A stretch of 64,000 nt of DNA, from NCBI RefSeq assembly GCF_009696265.1, contig NZ_VUMH01000004.1, forward strand, positions 62,001 through 126,000, read 5' to 3'. The notes beneath the pieces were generated by a model that worked only from the letters and a program-made list of their open reading frames with translations, was not told the origin of the DNA and searched no databases. A program made the translations under genes and the position numbers. Positions 50,871 through 58,958 of the stretch are shown piece after piece; within the stretch, counting starts at the first letter, position 1, and the number at the start of each line of letters is the position of its first letter. Source of the stretch: Desulfovibrio porci (lineage in GTDB: Bacteria; Desulfobacterota; Desulfovibrionia; Desulfovibrionales; Desulfovibrionaceae).

Positions 50871-53138
50871 TCAGGCCTGGGCCAGGGGCATGGCGCCGCC
50901 GCGCAGTTTATCCAGCAGAGAGTTGAATTCCGCCTCGGGCATGGGCCTGGCAAAGGCATAGCCCTGCACCATATTGCAGCCCTTGGCGCGCAGAAAATCC
51001 ACTTGTTCGGCGTGTTCCACGCCTTCAGCCACCGTATTGATGCCCAGTTCCTGGGCCATGGCGATGATGTTGGACAGCACAATGCGCTCGCGCTTGAGGT
51101 CGCGGCTTTTGCGCAGAAAAAGCATGTCCAGCTTGAGCACGTCGATGGGCAGTTCCTTGAGCACGTTAAGCGAGGAAAAGCCCGCGCCGAAATCATCCAG
51201 GGAACAACGGAAACCGCGCTTCTGCAACTCCAGCACCATCTCCCGGAAACGCTCGTCGAACAGGGCCAGGGATTCCGTACATTCCAGCTCCAACAGGCCG
51301 TCGGGGATAGCGTAACGCTCCTTGGTGTTGCTGTAGTAGTGGAGAAAGTCGTCCTGCATGAGGCTCAGACGCGAGACGTTCACCGCGATATTCAGCGTGG
51401 GCCTGCCTTCCCTGATGCGCCGCTGCAGCCAGGCGCAGGCCCGGGAGAACATGTAACGGTCAAGCTGGATAATAAAACCGTTGCGCTCGAACAGCGGGAT
51501 GAAATCGCACGGCGGCACCAGACGGTCGCCGTCATGCCAGCGCGCCAGCACTTCCGCGCCGTGGATGCGGTTGCCGTTCTGGATGTCGACCTTGGGCTGA
51601 AAATAGAGTTTGAACTGGTCGCCCTTCAGGGCGGCCTCCATCCGGCTCTCAATGTCCAGTTGGCGCAAGGCCAGGCCGCGCATATCCTCGGAATAGAACA
51701 CGCAGGCGGCGGAGTTGCCTTCTTTGGCCGCGCGCAGGGCGATATTGGCCCGGTTGACCATGTCCATGAAGGAAACTTCCCCGGCCTGGGCCGTGTCCGT
51801 ACTGTACACGCCCACATGCAGGGCCAGGGGGAAGGCGCGCGAAAGCCGGGCAGTGTCGCCCTCAATGCGTTTGCAGAGTTCCTGAAATTCCCGGGTGAAT
51901 TCCTCCCGGCTGCGCATGGGCCGGATGCCCGCGAACTTGTCCGCCGAAACGCGGCAGCAAATGGCCAAGGGGCCGTCGCAGTCCGTCAGCAGTCCGGCGA
52001 TGCGCACCAGCTCCTTGTCGCCCATTTCGTAGCCGAACATTTCGTTATAAAACTTGAAATTCTTGATGTCCGCATACCAGACGGCGAAAACCATGTCCGG
52101 ATTGCGCCGCACCAGACCGGCGGCGTCCATTTTAAACCGGTTGACGTTGCGCACGCCGGTCAGGGGGTCCACAAAGGCCAGACGCTCCAGTTCGCCGCGA
52201 TACCGGTTGCTGATGCTCCGTACGCGCCAGAGCAGAAAAAAGGACAGCAGCAGGGCCAGGCCGATAATCACGCACACGCTGAGCCACAAGGCATTGGGGG
52301 CCAGCGACAGCGCGGCCGCGGGCACAGTGCAGAGCAAAAACCAGTTGTTGACGCCCAGAGGCTCGTAGGCGGCAAAATGCTTCTCGCCTTCCGTAGTGTA
52401 GAAAAATACGCCGCGTTGGTTCTTTTGCAGATTTTCCAGCACTTGTTCCCGCGTGGTGTCTTCCAGAGAGCCGAGATGAAAAATATCCCCTTCCCGGCCT
52501 CCTGCGGTTCCGCCGGCTGTGGAACGCAGGACATAGGCGCCGCTCCCGTCAATAAGCGAGGAGACCCCCCTATTGTCAAAAAGGGAAATGCCCAGAATGT
52601 TCAGAAAGACATCCGCCGGATTGGCGGCCACAAGCACGCCGCGGATTCCGCCGTCACTGTCATGCACGGGCACCGCGCAGTAAGCCACGGCTCCGGGGCC
52701 GAACGAATTGTCGCGCACCTCGGAAAGCGCGGCCCTGCCCGCAAGAGCCTCCTGAAAAAAAGGCTCACCGGACAGATTGACGCCCCGGCGCAGTTCCCCG
52801 CCGATGTCCACAAGGTCCACCCGGCCGTCGCGCCCGGCCAGCCCCATACGCAGAAAGGCGTTATTGTCGTTGACTTCCTTCAGGGCGGGAAGGATTTCCT
52901 TTTCCGGCACATGACCGAGGCTGATAGCCACGCCGTGCAGGGTCTGAAAGTCCAGCGCGATCTGGCGTTGCAGCAGCGTCCGCAATTGATTCACGGTGTC
53001 ATAGAGATAAAGCGCGTTTTCCCGTTCGTTCTGCGAACTGACCTGACGCAACAGGATCAGACCGCAGACGAGAAAGACGCCGCCGATCAATAAGCCCATC
53101 GCAAAGGTGCGCTTGATCTGTTCGGAACTGCTGAACAC
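50871..53138 (-). CDS. Membrane-bound cyclic-di-GMP phosphodiesterase (sensor-degenerate GGDEF-EAL)
   Basis: A 755-residue protein with a membrane helix at about 12-30, an extracytoplasmic dCache-like sensor (about 35-275), a second helix (280-305), a degenerate GGDEF domain (about 310-470) and an EAL domain (about 490-745). The GGDEF motif reads SADKF, so it cannot be an active cyclase and may bind GTP. The EAL domain keeps AEVLAR, AVNVSR, LECTES, LDDFGAG and AEGVE, so hydrolysis is likely. It lies 79 bases upstream of nothing but the acetyltransferase gene. Confidence 0.92.
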   Translation of the reverse strand: MFSSSEQIKRTFAMGLLIGGVFLVCGLILLRQVSSQNERENALYLYDTVNQLRTLLQRQIALDFQTLHGVAISLGHVPEKEILPALKEVNDNNAFLRMGLAGRDGRVDLVDIGGELRRGVNLSGEPFFQEALAGRAALSEVRDNSFGPGAVAYCAVPVHDSDGGIRGVLVAANPADVFLNILGISLFDNRGVSSLIDGSGAYVLRSTAGGTAGGREGDIFHLGSLEDTTREQVLENLQKNQRGVFFYTTEGEKHFAAYEPLGVNNWFLLCTVPAAALSLAPNALWLSVCVIIGLALLLSFFLLWRVRSISNRYRGELERLAFVDPLTGVRNVNRFKMDAAGLVRRNPDMVFAVWYADIKNFKFYNEMFGYEMGDKELVRIAGLLTDCDGPLAICCRVSADKFAGIRPMRSREEFTREFQELCKRIEGDTARLSRAFPLALHVGVYSTDTAQAGEVSFMDMVNRANIALRAAKEGNSAACVFYSEDMRGLALRQLDIESRMEAALKGDQFKLYFQPKVDIQNGNRIHGAEVLARWHDGDRLVPPCDFIPLFERNGFIIQLDRYMFSRACAWLQRRIREGRPTLNIAVNVSRLSLMQDDFLHYYSNTKERYAIPDGLLELECTESLALFDERFREMVLELQKRGFRCSLDDFGAGFSSLNVLKELPIDVLKLDMLFLRKSRDLKRERIVLSNIIAMAQELGINTVAEGVEHAEQVDFLRAKGCNMVQGYAFARPMPEAEFNSLLDKLRGGAMPLAQA

Positions 53139-53509
53139 TGTTTCTCACCTGGAAATACGTTTTCTAAATAATTATTGTATCTTCTTTTCGTGAATTTCTC
53201 AAGCCCGCCCGGCGCCATTTCCCCAAACGCCGTCCAGAAGGGTGCACTCTCGAACGCCTTTCCGTTTATCCCCACTCCAGGCATCACCCTTTATTCCGGC
53301 CGCGGCAGCAGAGCATGGCGCTCGGCCGGCGCAACAAACCAGTTTGCCATAGCCGACGGGGCTTCGCCGCCTTACGGATAACAACAATATTGATGATGAT
53401 TGATGACGCGGATGAAAGTCAAAAAAACAATCAGGTAGTGCCTCCCTGACGCCGTTGCCGTCGGCATGCTTTACGGCTATGCTCTTCCGCAGCATTAAGG
53501 AGAGATGTC
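53139..53509. other. Intergenic region without a supported gene
   Basis: The 371 bases between the divergent EAL and acid-phosphatase genes hold short frames only, all overlapping each other, with no clear ribosome sites. A/T-rich stretches at 53160-53190 and 53380-53420 are candidate promoters. No repeat or structured RNA was recognised. Confidence 0.4.
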
Positions 53510-54940
53510 ATGCGCACCCTGCATCTGCTTTTTTTCAGCCTGGCCTGCGCCGTTTTCATGGCTTTCCCGGTCGGCAGCGCCGCTGCGGACGACGACGCCC
53601 GGCTGCTCAAGATAGTGGCCCTTTCCCGGCACGGGGTTCGCTCGCCCACGCAGGAACTGAAAACACTTTCTCTCTGGAGCGAACGCCTTTGGCCGCACTG
53701 GCCGGTGGAACGCGGCCATCTGACGCCGCGCGGCGCCCGGCTGGTCAGCGCCATGTGGGCGGATATGCGTGGCGTGCTGCTCAATTACGGCCTGCTGCCG
53801 GACGCGGCCTGCCCCCCGCCGGGTGCGGTTTTCGTGCGCGCGGACACTGACCAGCGCACCAGGGCCACGGCCCGGGCCCTGCTGGAAGGGCTGGCGCCGG
53901 ACTGCGCGCAGGGCTACGCCGTGGCCGACGCCAAGCCCGATCCCCTCTTCCACCCGGTCAAGGCCGGCCTGTACGCTTTTGACCCCGCGGCCGCGGCCAC
54001 GAATGTTCTGAGCATGACTGACGGCGGTCTGGATCGCCTTCAGGAGGATTTCGCGAGCCCGCTGGCCCTCATTGACCAGTTGAGCGCACCGCCTTCACCG
54101 GACCTGTGCAGCCGTTTCGGCCTGCCGCCGCAGTGCCGCCTTTCAGATATTCCCACTTCCGTGAGCGTTTCGCCGGAAGGCCGCAGCGTGGGTCTTACGG
54201 GCGGCCTGGGCATCGCTTCCAGCCTGGCGGAAATCTTTCTGCTGGAATACGGGCAATGGCCCGGCAGCCCCGCCGGCTGGGGCCAGGTGGACGGCGCAAC
54301 CCTGAAGCAGGTGCTGCCCGTGCACAGCCGCATTTTCGATGTGGTCAACCGCGCCCCGCTGGTGGCCTGGGCGCGCGGCTCTTCCCTGCTCACGGAAATG
54401 GCCGCCGCTCTCACGGGCACGCATTATGACCAGCGCCTCAACGCGGCCTCGCTGGTGGTCTTCGTGGGGCACGACACCAATATCGCCAATCTGGGCGCGC
54501 TGCTGGGCGTCAACTGGCAGGCCAGAGGTTACCCGCCCAACGATATCCCCCCGGCGGGCGTTCTGTTTCTGGAACTCTGGGGTCAGGGCGACAGACGCGA
54601 AGTGCGGGTGCGCTTTTACGCACAGCCGCCGGAGGCCCTGCACGCGCCCTTTGCCGAAGAAAAGCTCCTGCTTTCCGGCGTTCCGTCCAGGCAGAGGGAC
54701 GTGGCGAGCCCGGTCCAGTCACCGGACGTCCGGAACGAACTTCTGGCCGGGGACGAATCCTCTGTCGATCCGCGTCTGCACGCGCCGGCGGCTGCGGAGG
54801 TTTCCGCTCCGCCGGTAGTGGGCGCGGCCCGCTTTGAGCTTGCCGACTTCCGGCAACTGGTCCGTGAAAAAACAGCGGGCGCGCCGCTGGCCCCCCAGCA
54901 GGTTCCCCGGCTGCATCCGGGCCGGGAAGTCCGGAAATAA
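53510..54940 (+). CDS. Periplasmic histidine acid phosphatase (AppA/Agp type)
   Basis: A 476-residue secreted phosphatase. Signal peptide at 1-26 (LLFFSLACAVFMAFPVGSAAAD). The catalytic His is in ALSRHGVRSPTQ, and the distal acid is in VVFVGHDTNIANLG (H-D). Family members act as phytases or glucose-1-phosphatases. It is 40-60 residues longer than those; the extra part is a variable, Pro/Ser/Ala-rich C-terminal segment (about 395-450). AAGGAGAG precedes ATG 53510. A terminator follows at 55055. Confidence 0.88.
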   Translation: MRTLHLLFFSLACAVFMAFPVGSAAADDDARLLKIVALSRHGVRSPTQELKTLSLWSERLWPHWPVERGHLTPRGARLVSAMWADMRGVLLNYGLLPDAACPPPGAVFVRADTDQRTRATARALLEGLAPDCAQGYAVADAKPDPLFHPVKAGLYAFDPAAAATNVLSMTDGGLDRLQEDFASPLALIDQLSAPPSPDLCSRFGLPPQCRLSDIPTSVSVSPEGRSVGLTGGLGIASSLAEIFLLEYGQWPGSPAGWGQVDGATLKQVLPVHSRIFDVVNRAPLVAWARGSSLLTEMAAALTGTHYDQRLNAASLVVFVGHDTNIANLGALLGVNWQARGYPPNDIPPAGVLFLELWGQGDRREVRVRFYAQPPEALHAPFAEEKLLLSGVPSRQRDVASPVQSPDVRNELLAGDESSVDPRLHAPAAAEVSAPPVVGAARFELADFRQLVREKTAGAPLAPQQVPRLHPGREVRK

Positions 54941-55054
54941 CATATTGCGGGACGGCCATGCGCCAATCCTGGTTGTCCCGCCTGACGGATGCGGCATTGC
55001 GTTTTTTCTCCCGCTGGACAGTTGTTCAGTTTTGACGTAATGTTAGCTCACAAC

Positions 55055-55079
55055 ACAGCGTTCGACGGCGCTGTTTTTT
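55055..55079 (+). terminator. Intrinsic terminator upstream of the aminotransferase gene
   Basis: ACAGCG pairs with CGCTGT around an 8-base loop and is followed by TTTTT. It lies 115 bases after the acid-phosphatase stop and would isolate that gene from the aminotransferase. The rest of 54941-55448 holds no supported gene. Confidence 0.7.
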
Positions 55080-55090
55080 AGCCCCGTAAA

Positions 55091-55106
55091 TGTGAAAAAA
55101 ATCACA
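55091..55106. promoter_or_regulatory. CRP/FNR-type binding site
   Basis: TGTGA-N6-TCACA, a perfect CRP-family palindrome (spacer AAAAAA), 343 bases before the aminotransferase start. A half site, AATCACAG, follows at 55118-55125. CRP/FNR-family regulators such as HcpR are common in Desulfovibrio, but which protein binds here is not known. Confidence 0.55.
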
Positions 55107-55448
55107 GTAATATGAAAATCACAGATGTTGCGGGCCTGGTATTCTGGATTGTGTAGTCAATGAATATCAGTGACGACAAAACAGCGTCGCACGGAAAAGA
55201 TGCCCGGCACTACAGTATTGCGGCAAAGCAGTGCTCGGACGGAGCGGAAAGCGTGCTTCCGGATACGCCCTGTCGGCACGGGCAGCGGCGTTTCCGCTCG
55301 AGAAGCCCACTGCGGATCCCTTTTACGCCTCCGCCCGGGTTTATTCCTTTGGATTAAGGATGTCGCTTTGCCGTCATGGACATTGTTGCAGTGCCGGATA
55401 GGAATTCTGAGCATCCGACGCACCGTACCCATAAACCAGGAGCTTGAA

Positions 55449-56561
55449 ATGACCACTGTTTTCGGAGAATTGGATCATGTCCTGCTGATGGCCCCCGGCC
55501 CCAGCCCCGTCGCCCCCAATGTGCTCAAGGCCATGAGCATTCCGACGTTGGGGCATCTTGATCCCGACTGCATCAAAGTCATGGACGCCATGCAGGAACA
55601 GCTGCGCGCCGTGTGCAAAACCAAGAATGCCGTGACCTTCCCCATTTCCGGCACGGGCTCCGCCGGTATGGAAGCCACCTTCGTCAACTTGGTGGAGCGC
55701 GGCGACGACGTGCTGATCGTCAACAACGGCGTGTTCTGTTCGCGCATGGTGGAAGTGGCCAATCGGCTGGGCGCGCAGGTGGATGTGGTGGAATGTCCCT
55801 GGGGCCAGCCCATTGATCCCGCCGCCGTCAAGGCCATGCTGGACAAAAAGCATTACAAGATTCTGGCCGCCGTGCACGCTGAAACCTCCACCGGCATCAA
55901 CAACCCCATCGCCGCCATCGGCGAACTGGTCAAAAACAGCGACACCCTTTATCTGGTGGACAGCGTGGCCGGCCTTGGCGGTGTGGACATGCGCGTGGAC
56001 GAATGGGGCATCGACGCCTTTTACAGCGGCTCGCAGAAATGCCTCTCCGTGCCTCCGGGACTGGCTCCCGCGTCCTTCTCCGACGCGGCCATGGAAGCCA
56101 TTGCCAAACGCAAAACCAAGGTGCCCAACTGGTACATGGACGTCTCCCTGATCCGCAAGTACTGGGAAGGCTCGCCGCGCGTGTACCATCACACCGCGCC
56201 CATCAACATGTACTATGCCCTGCATCAGGCCCTGGACAACCTGCTGACCGAAGGTCTGGACGCCGCCTTCGCCCGGCACACGGCCATGCATCAGCGCCTG
56301 AGCGACGGCTTGGCCAAACTGGGCTTCACCCCCTTCGTCAAGGAAGGCGGCGCCCCGCAGATCAACCTGTACCTGCCGCCCGCCGGCGTGGACGCCAACG
56401 CCCTGCGCGCCTGCCTGCGCAAAGAACACAAGATTGAAGTGGCTGGCGGCCTCGGCGATCTGGCCGGCAAGGTCATTCGCGTGGGCGTCATGGGCGAGGG
56501 CGCACGCGAAGAGCCCATCGACCGTCTGATCAACGCCGTCAAGGCCTGCCTGAACAAGTAA
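55449..56561 (+). CDS. Class V aminotransferase, alanine-glyoxylate/serine-pyruvate type
   Basis: A 370-residue PLP enzyme. Family sequences: MAPGPSPVAPNVLKAM, FPISGTGSAGMEATFVNLV, AAVHAETSTGINNP, LVDSVAGLGGVDMRVDEWGID and the PLP-lysine stretch YSGSQKCLSVPPGLA. It would transaminate glyoxylate or hydroxypyruvate with alanine or serine. ATG 55449 has AGGAG 6 bases upstream; the longer frame upstream is rejected. It converges on an FMN-dependent alpha-hydroxyacid dehydrogenase, which might produce its keto-acid substrate. Confidence 0.92.
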   Translation: MTTVFGELDHVLLMAPGPSPVAPNVLKAMSIPTLGHLDPDCIKVMDAMQEQLRAVCKTKNAVTFPISGTGSAGMEATFVNLVERGDDVLIVNNGVFCSRMVEVANRLGAQVDVVECPWGQPIDPAAVKAMLDKKHYKILAAVHAETSTGINNPIAAIGELVKNSDTLYLVDSVAGLGGVDMRVDEWGIDAFYSGSQKCLSVPPGLAPASFSDAAMEAIAKRKTKVPNWYMDVSLIRKYWEGSPRVYHHTAPINMYYALHQALDNLLTEGLDAAFARHTAMHQRLSDGLAKLGFTPFVKEGGAPQINLYLPPAGVDANALRACLRKEHKIEVAGGLGDLAGKVIRVGVMGEGAREEPIDRLINAVKACLNK

Positions 56562-56642
56562 CGTCCCGCTTTTCAGTGCGGACAAAGCGGCGGCATCGTC
56601 ATGATGCCGCCGCTTTCACTTTTATGGCGAAACTCGTTCCGC

Positions 56643-57659
56643 TCAGGCCAGCAGATGCGGTCCGGCTTCCCGGACCGAAGCACAGCCCGTGAGCAGCATG
56701 CCCTCCGCAAGCTGGCGCTGCATGCGGGAGAGCAGCATCTGGACGCCCTCTTCCTCCCCGCCCATACCCGCGATGATGGCCGGACGCCCGATCAGCACGG
56801 CCCTGGCTCCCAGGGCCAGCATCTTGAGCACGTCAGCGCCGGAGCGCACGCCGCCATCCGCCAGCACGGTCATCTCCTTCACGTTCCGGACAATGGCGGG
56901 CAGCGCGGCTGCCGTGCCCGGTACGGCCTCAAAGGCACGGCCGCCGTGGTTGGAAACCACAATGGCGTCGCAGCCGCATTCCTCGGCAGCCAGCGCATCC
57001 TCCACGCTGAGCACGCCCTTGAGCATGAATTTCAGGCCCAGGGCATGCGTTTTTTCCACAATGGCGCTCAGTTCCGCCCGACTCTTGGGCGACACCGGGC
57101 GCTTGCTCTTGGCCAGGGCGGTGATGGCGGCGGTGTCGATGTCCATGCCCACCACCCGGCAACCGGCCTGGGCCACGCGCTCCAGGCGCTCGAAAAAAAC
57201 GTCCCCGGCCCAGGGCTTGATCACGGGAATCCCCCAGCCTTCAACGGCCTCAACGGCTTTCAATCCGCAGTCGAAAGCCTCGGGCGTGCCGTCGCCGGTA
57301 CAGGCGATGGTCCCTGCGGAGCGGGCTCCTTCCGTAACCACTTGAGCGAAGCGCTCTTCGGGAAGGCCCTTGCCCATATTAAAGGTCGTGCCCGCCAGGG
57401 GCGCGATAAGCACCGGCAGACTCAGGGGCAGACCCAGCACCTCGCAGGCGGTTTCCGGCGCGCGCACCTCGTGGATCAACCGCATCCTCAGACAGACTTT
57501 TTCCAGAGCGGTGATGTTGGCGCGGAAGGACGCGGCGGTGCGGATGCCGCCCATGCCCGGCAATTCTCCGGCACAGGCCCGGCCGTCGCAGTGAGGACAG
57601 ACGCGGCAGGCGCCGTTCATACGCTCCCGCGCCTGCTGACGCAGTGTTTTCATATCCAT
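56643..57659 (-). CDS. FMN-dependent alpha-hydroxyacid dehydrogenase
   Basis: A 338-residue TIM-barrel flavoenzyme of the lactate/glycolate oxidase family. Family sequences: SLPVLIAPLAGTTFNMGKGLPE, GIPVIKPWAG, GLKFMLKGVLSVEDAL, the catalytic AIVVSNHGGRAFEAVPGT, VLADGGVRSGADVLKMLALGARAVLIGRPAI. The N-terminus carries CRVCPHCDGRACAGE, an unusual Cys-rich prefix possibly for metal. GGAGG lies upstream of ATG 57659. Substrate may be lactate, glycolate or a longer hydroxy acid. Confidence 0.88.
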   Translation of the reverse strand: MDMKTLRQQARERMNGACRVCPHCDGRACAGELPGMGGIRTAASFRANITALEKVCLRMRLIHEVRAPETACEVLGLPLSLPVLIAPLAGTTFNMGKGLPEERFAQVVTEGARSAGTIACTGDGTPEAFDCGLKAVEAVEGWGIPVIKPWAGDVFFERLERVAQAGCRVVGMDIDTAAITALAKSKRPVSPKSRAELSAIVEKTHALGLKFMLKGVLSVEDALAAEECGCDAIVVSNHGGRAFEAVPGTAAALPAIVRNVKEMTVLADGGVRSGADVLKMLALGARAVLIGRPAIIAGMGGEEEGVQMLLSRMQRQLAEGMLLTGCASVREAGPHLLA

Positions 57660-57840
57660 GCGGACTTTCCTCCAGGGTTGCGGTGGGGAAGCGACCCGAA
57701 TCCGGGGGGAGCTGACTCCGGCCGCCGCTCTGCTCCAGCCTGCCCCGTGTTGCGGGCAGACGATTTTATCAGCCATTAGGACAGGTTGCTTGAAGACGCC
57801 GTCCGTGTCAACGACCCGCGCGGCGGCTCCGCTCCAGCAT

Positions 57841-57930
57841 AAAAGGCCCCCGGCATAGCCGGAGGGGCCTCCTGTGCGCCTGCCAGGCTTTTTTGCCGGA
57901 ACACCCTGGCGGCATACTTATAGATCGACC
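57841..57930. repeat. Relic similar to the IS200 right end
   Basis: AAGGCCCCCGGC-ATA-GCCGGAGGGGCCTCC, then TGTGCGCCTGCCAGGCTTTT, parallels the sequence at the IS200 left boundary (CCCCCGGC-CTA-GCCGGGGG, then ATGCGCCTGTAAGGCTTTC). The order of the two blocks is the same, so it could be the trace of an excised or decayed element, or simply a related terminator. The rest of 57660-58129 shows only a CACAATTGTG palindrome (57977-57986). Confidence 0.45.
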
Positions 57931-58129
57931 TGACTATCTGGCCGAAGCATTATACAACACCGGAAAATGCACCAAGCACAATTGTGTTGCGACAGACGCC
58001 AATGCCGATGCTCCTTGACGAAGAATAGCCCTGGAGAGAAAAGGCCGGACAGGGAAATCCATCAGGGCAGGAGGGCTGTCAGATCAAGTCCGGACTACTC
58101 CCCTTCAGTCCTCCCCATATGCCGGTGAA

Positions 58130-58330
58130 TCATCTTCCCTGTTGTGCAGGAAATTTTTTTGCAAATTCAAACACTTCACCAAATGTTTCATAATGCGCGG
58201 CCGCATAAGCAAAGAAAAAATCCTCATCACTGCAAGGACCCAGGCGGCACTGAATTTCTTCGCGCAATTTCTTGTCCATAAGAGCCGTTGCCGCATTAAA
58301 ATCAATTTCCGTACCATGAGCGTTTAACAT
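58130..58330 (-). CDS. Small hypothetical protein, coupled to an upstream frame
   Basis: A 66-residue acidic protein (MLNAHGTEIDFNAATALMDKK, CSDEDFFFAYAAAHYETFGEVFEF). I recall similar small proteins near phage or mobile genes in anaerobes, but can give no named family. ATG 58330 overlaps the stop of the preceding frame (TGATG) and has GGAGAA upstream, so it is probably translated. The GTG just before it (58333) is an alternative start. Confidence 0.6.
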   Translation of the reverse strand: MLNAHGTEIDFNAATALMDKKLREEIQCRLGPCSDEDFFFAYAAAHYETFGEVFEFAKKFPAQQGR

Positions 58331-58554
58331 CACAATTCTCCGTGCTTATCCGCCAAAGCGCGCTCCAGTCCACCGCAATAAACGGTTATTGTTTTGTTGA
58401 CCAGAACCGAACCTCCAGAGCAGAGCCCTACCGGTGGGGCGCTCTCAAAACTCGGCCAAGCTGCCTTGTGCTTGCGGTATTTGGCGTCTTTCTTTTTGAG
58501 ATTCTCCCATTTCGTTGATTCCTTTATATATCTGCTCTGACCTTGTGAAAAGGT
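58330..58554 (-). pseudogene. 5'-truncated frame upstream of the small gene
   Basis: After TAA at 58557-58555 this frame runs 74 codons to a TGA that overlaps the next gene. It reads like protein (SRYIKESTKWENLKKKD, AAWPSFESAPPVGLCSGGS, NKTITVYCGGLERALADKHG) but has no ATG, GTG or TTG in its first half. It is probably a truncated gene left by recombination, formerly coupled to the 66-residue one. A shorter 21-codon frame starts at an ATG inside it. Confidence 0.4.
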
Positions 58555-58600
58555 TTAATTTTTCACTTCCATATGCCGCTTGAAATACCGCCCAGGTCGA

Positions 58601-58682
58601 GCCTGCCGAAACAGGCCGGAGGGCGGTCGAAGGCTCCTTTCAGCCGGTTATGGGCAAAGCAGACATTACGGATGTAGAGAGC
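58601..58682. repeat. Dispersed repeat, copy upstream of adhE
   Basis: GGTCGAAGGCTCCTTTCAGC, then CGG.TTATGGGCAAAGCA, is closely similar to the sequence at 61625-61711 just after adhE, in direct orientation. A GCCTG/CAGGC stem precedes each core. No gene is encoded. Confidence 0.6.
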
Positions 58683-58795
58683 AGAAATACGCTCGTTCGT
58701 AACGGACGCGCTTGCGGGCACCCAGAGCAAGGCCGTACTCAGAGATATGAGATCAAGCCGCACGCTCACGCCACCCGCGCGAAAAAGGCTGATTT

Positions 58796-58851
58796 TGTAA
58801 CTAACCGGCATGTTACAGAAAATTTGAAACAGAAACGCCTTTTTCTATCTG
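58796..58851 (+). promoter_or_regulatory. adhE promoter with an inverted-repeat operator
   Basis: TGTAAC (58796-58801) and GTTACA (58812-58817) form a perfect dyad with a 10-base spacer. Just downstream TTGAAA (58824-58829), 16 bases and TATCTG (58846-58851) form a promoter. The dyad is upstream of -35, where an activator would bind. It does not match the Rex consensus I know. Confidence 0.5.
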
Positions 58852-58958
58852 TATGACCTGAACCGGGCCTTGCCCTCCTCGCCACAGCGGGGCATGATGC
58901 TTATATGATTAGGAATAGTCCCAGCGATACCCCCTGAACCACAAGAATTGAGGCATAT

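Noticed and set aside
50634-53093. 819-codon plus-strand frame
   Set aside because: Antisense of the GGDEF-EAL gene with no domain of its own.
54941-55448. Riboswitch upstream of the aminotransferase gene
   Set aside because: No glycine, cobalamin, TPP, SAM or lysine aptamer landmarks could be found; only a terminator and a CRP-type site.
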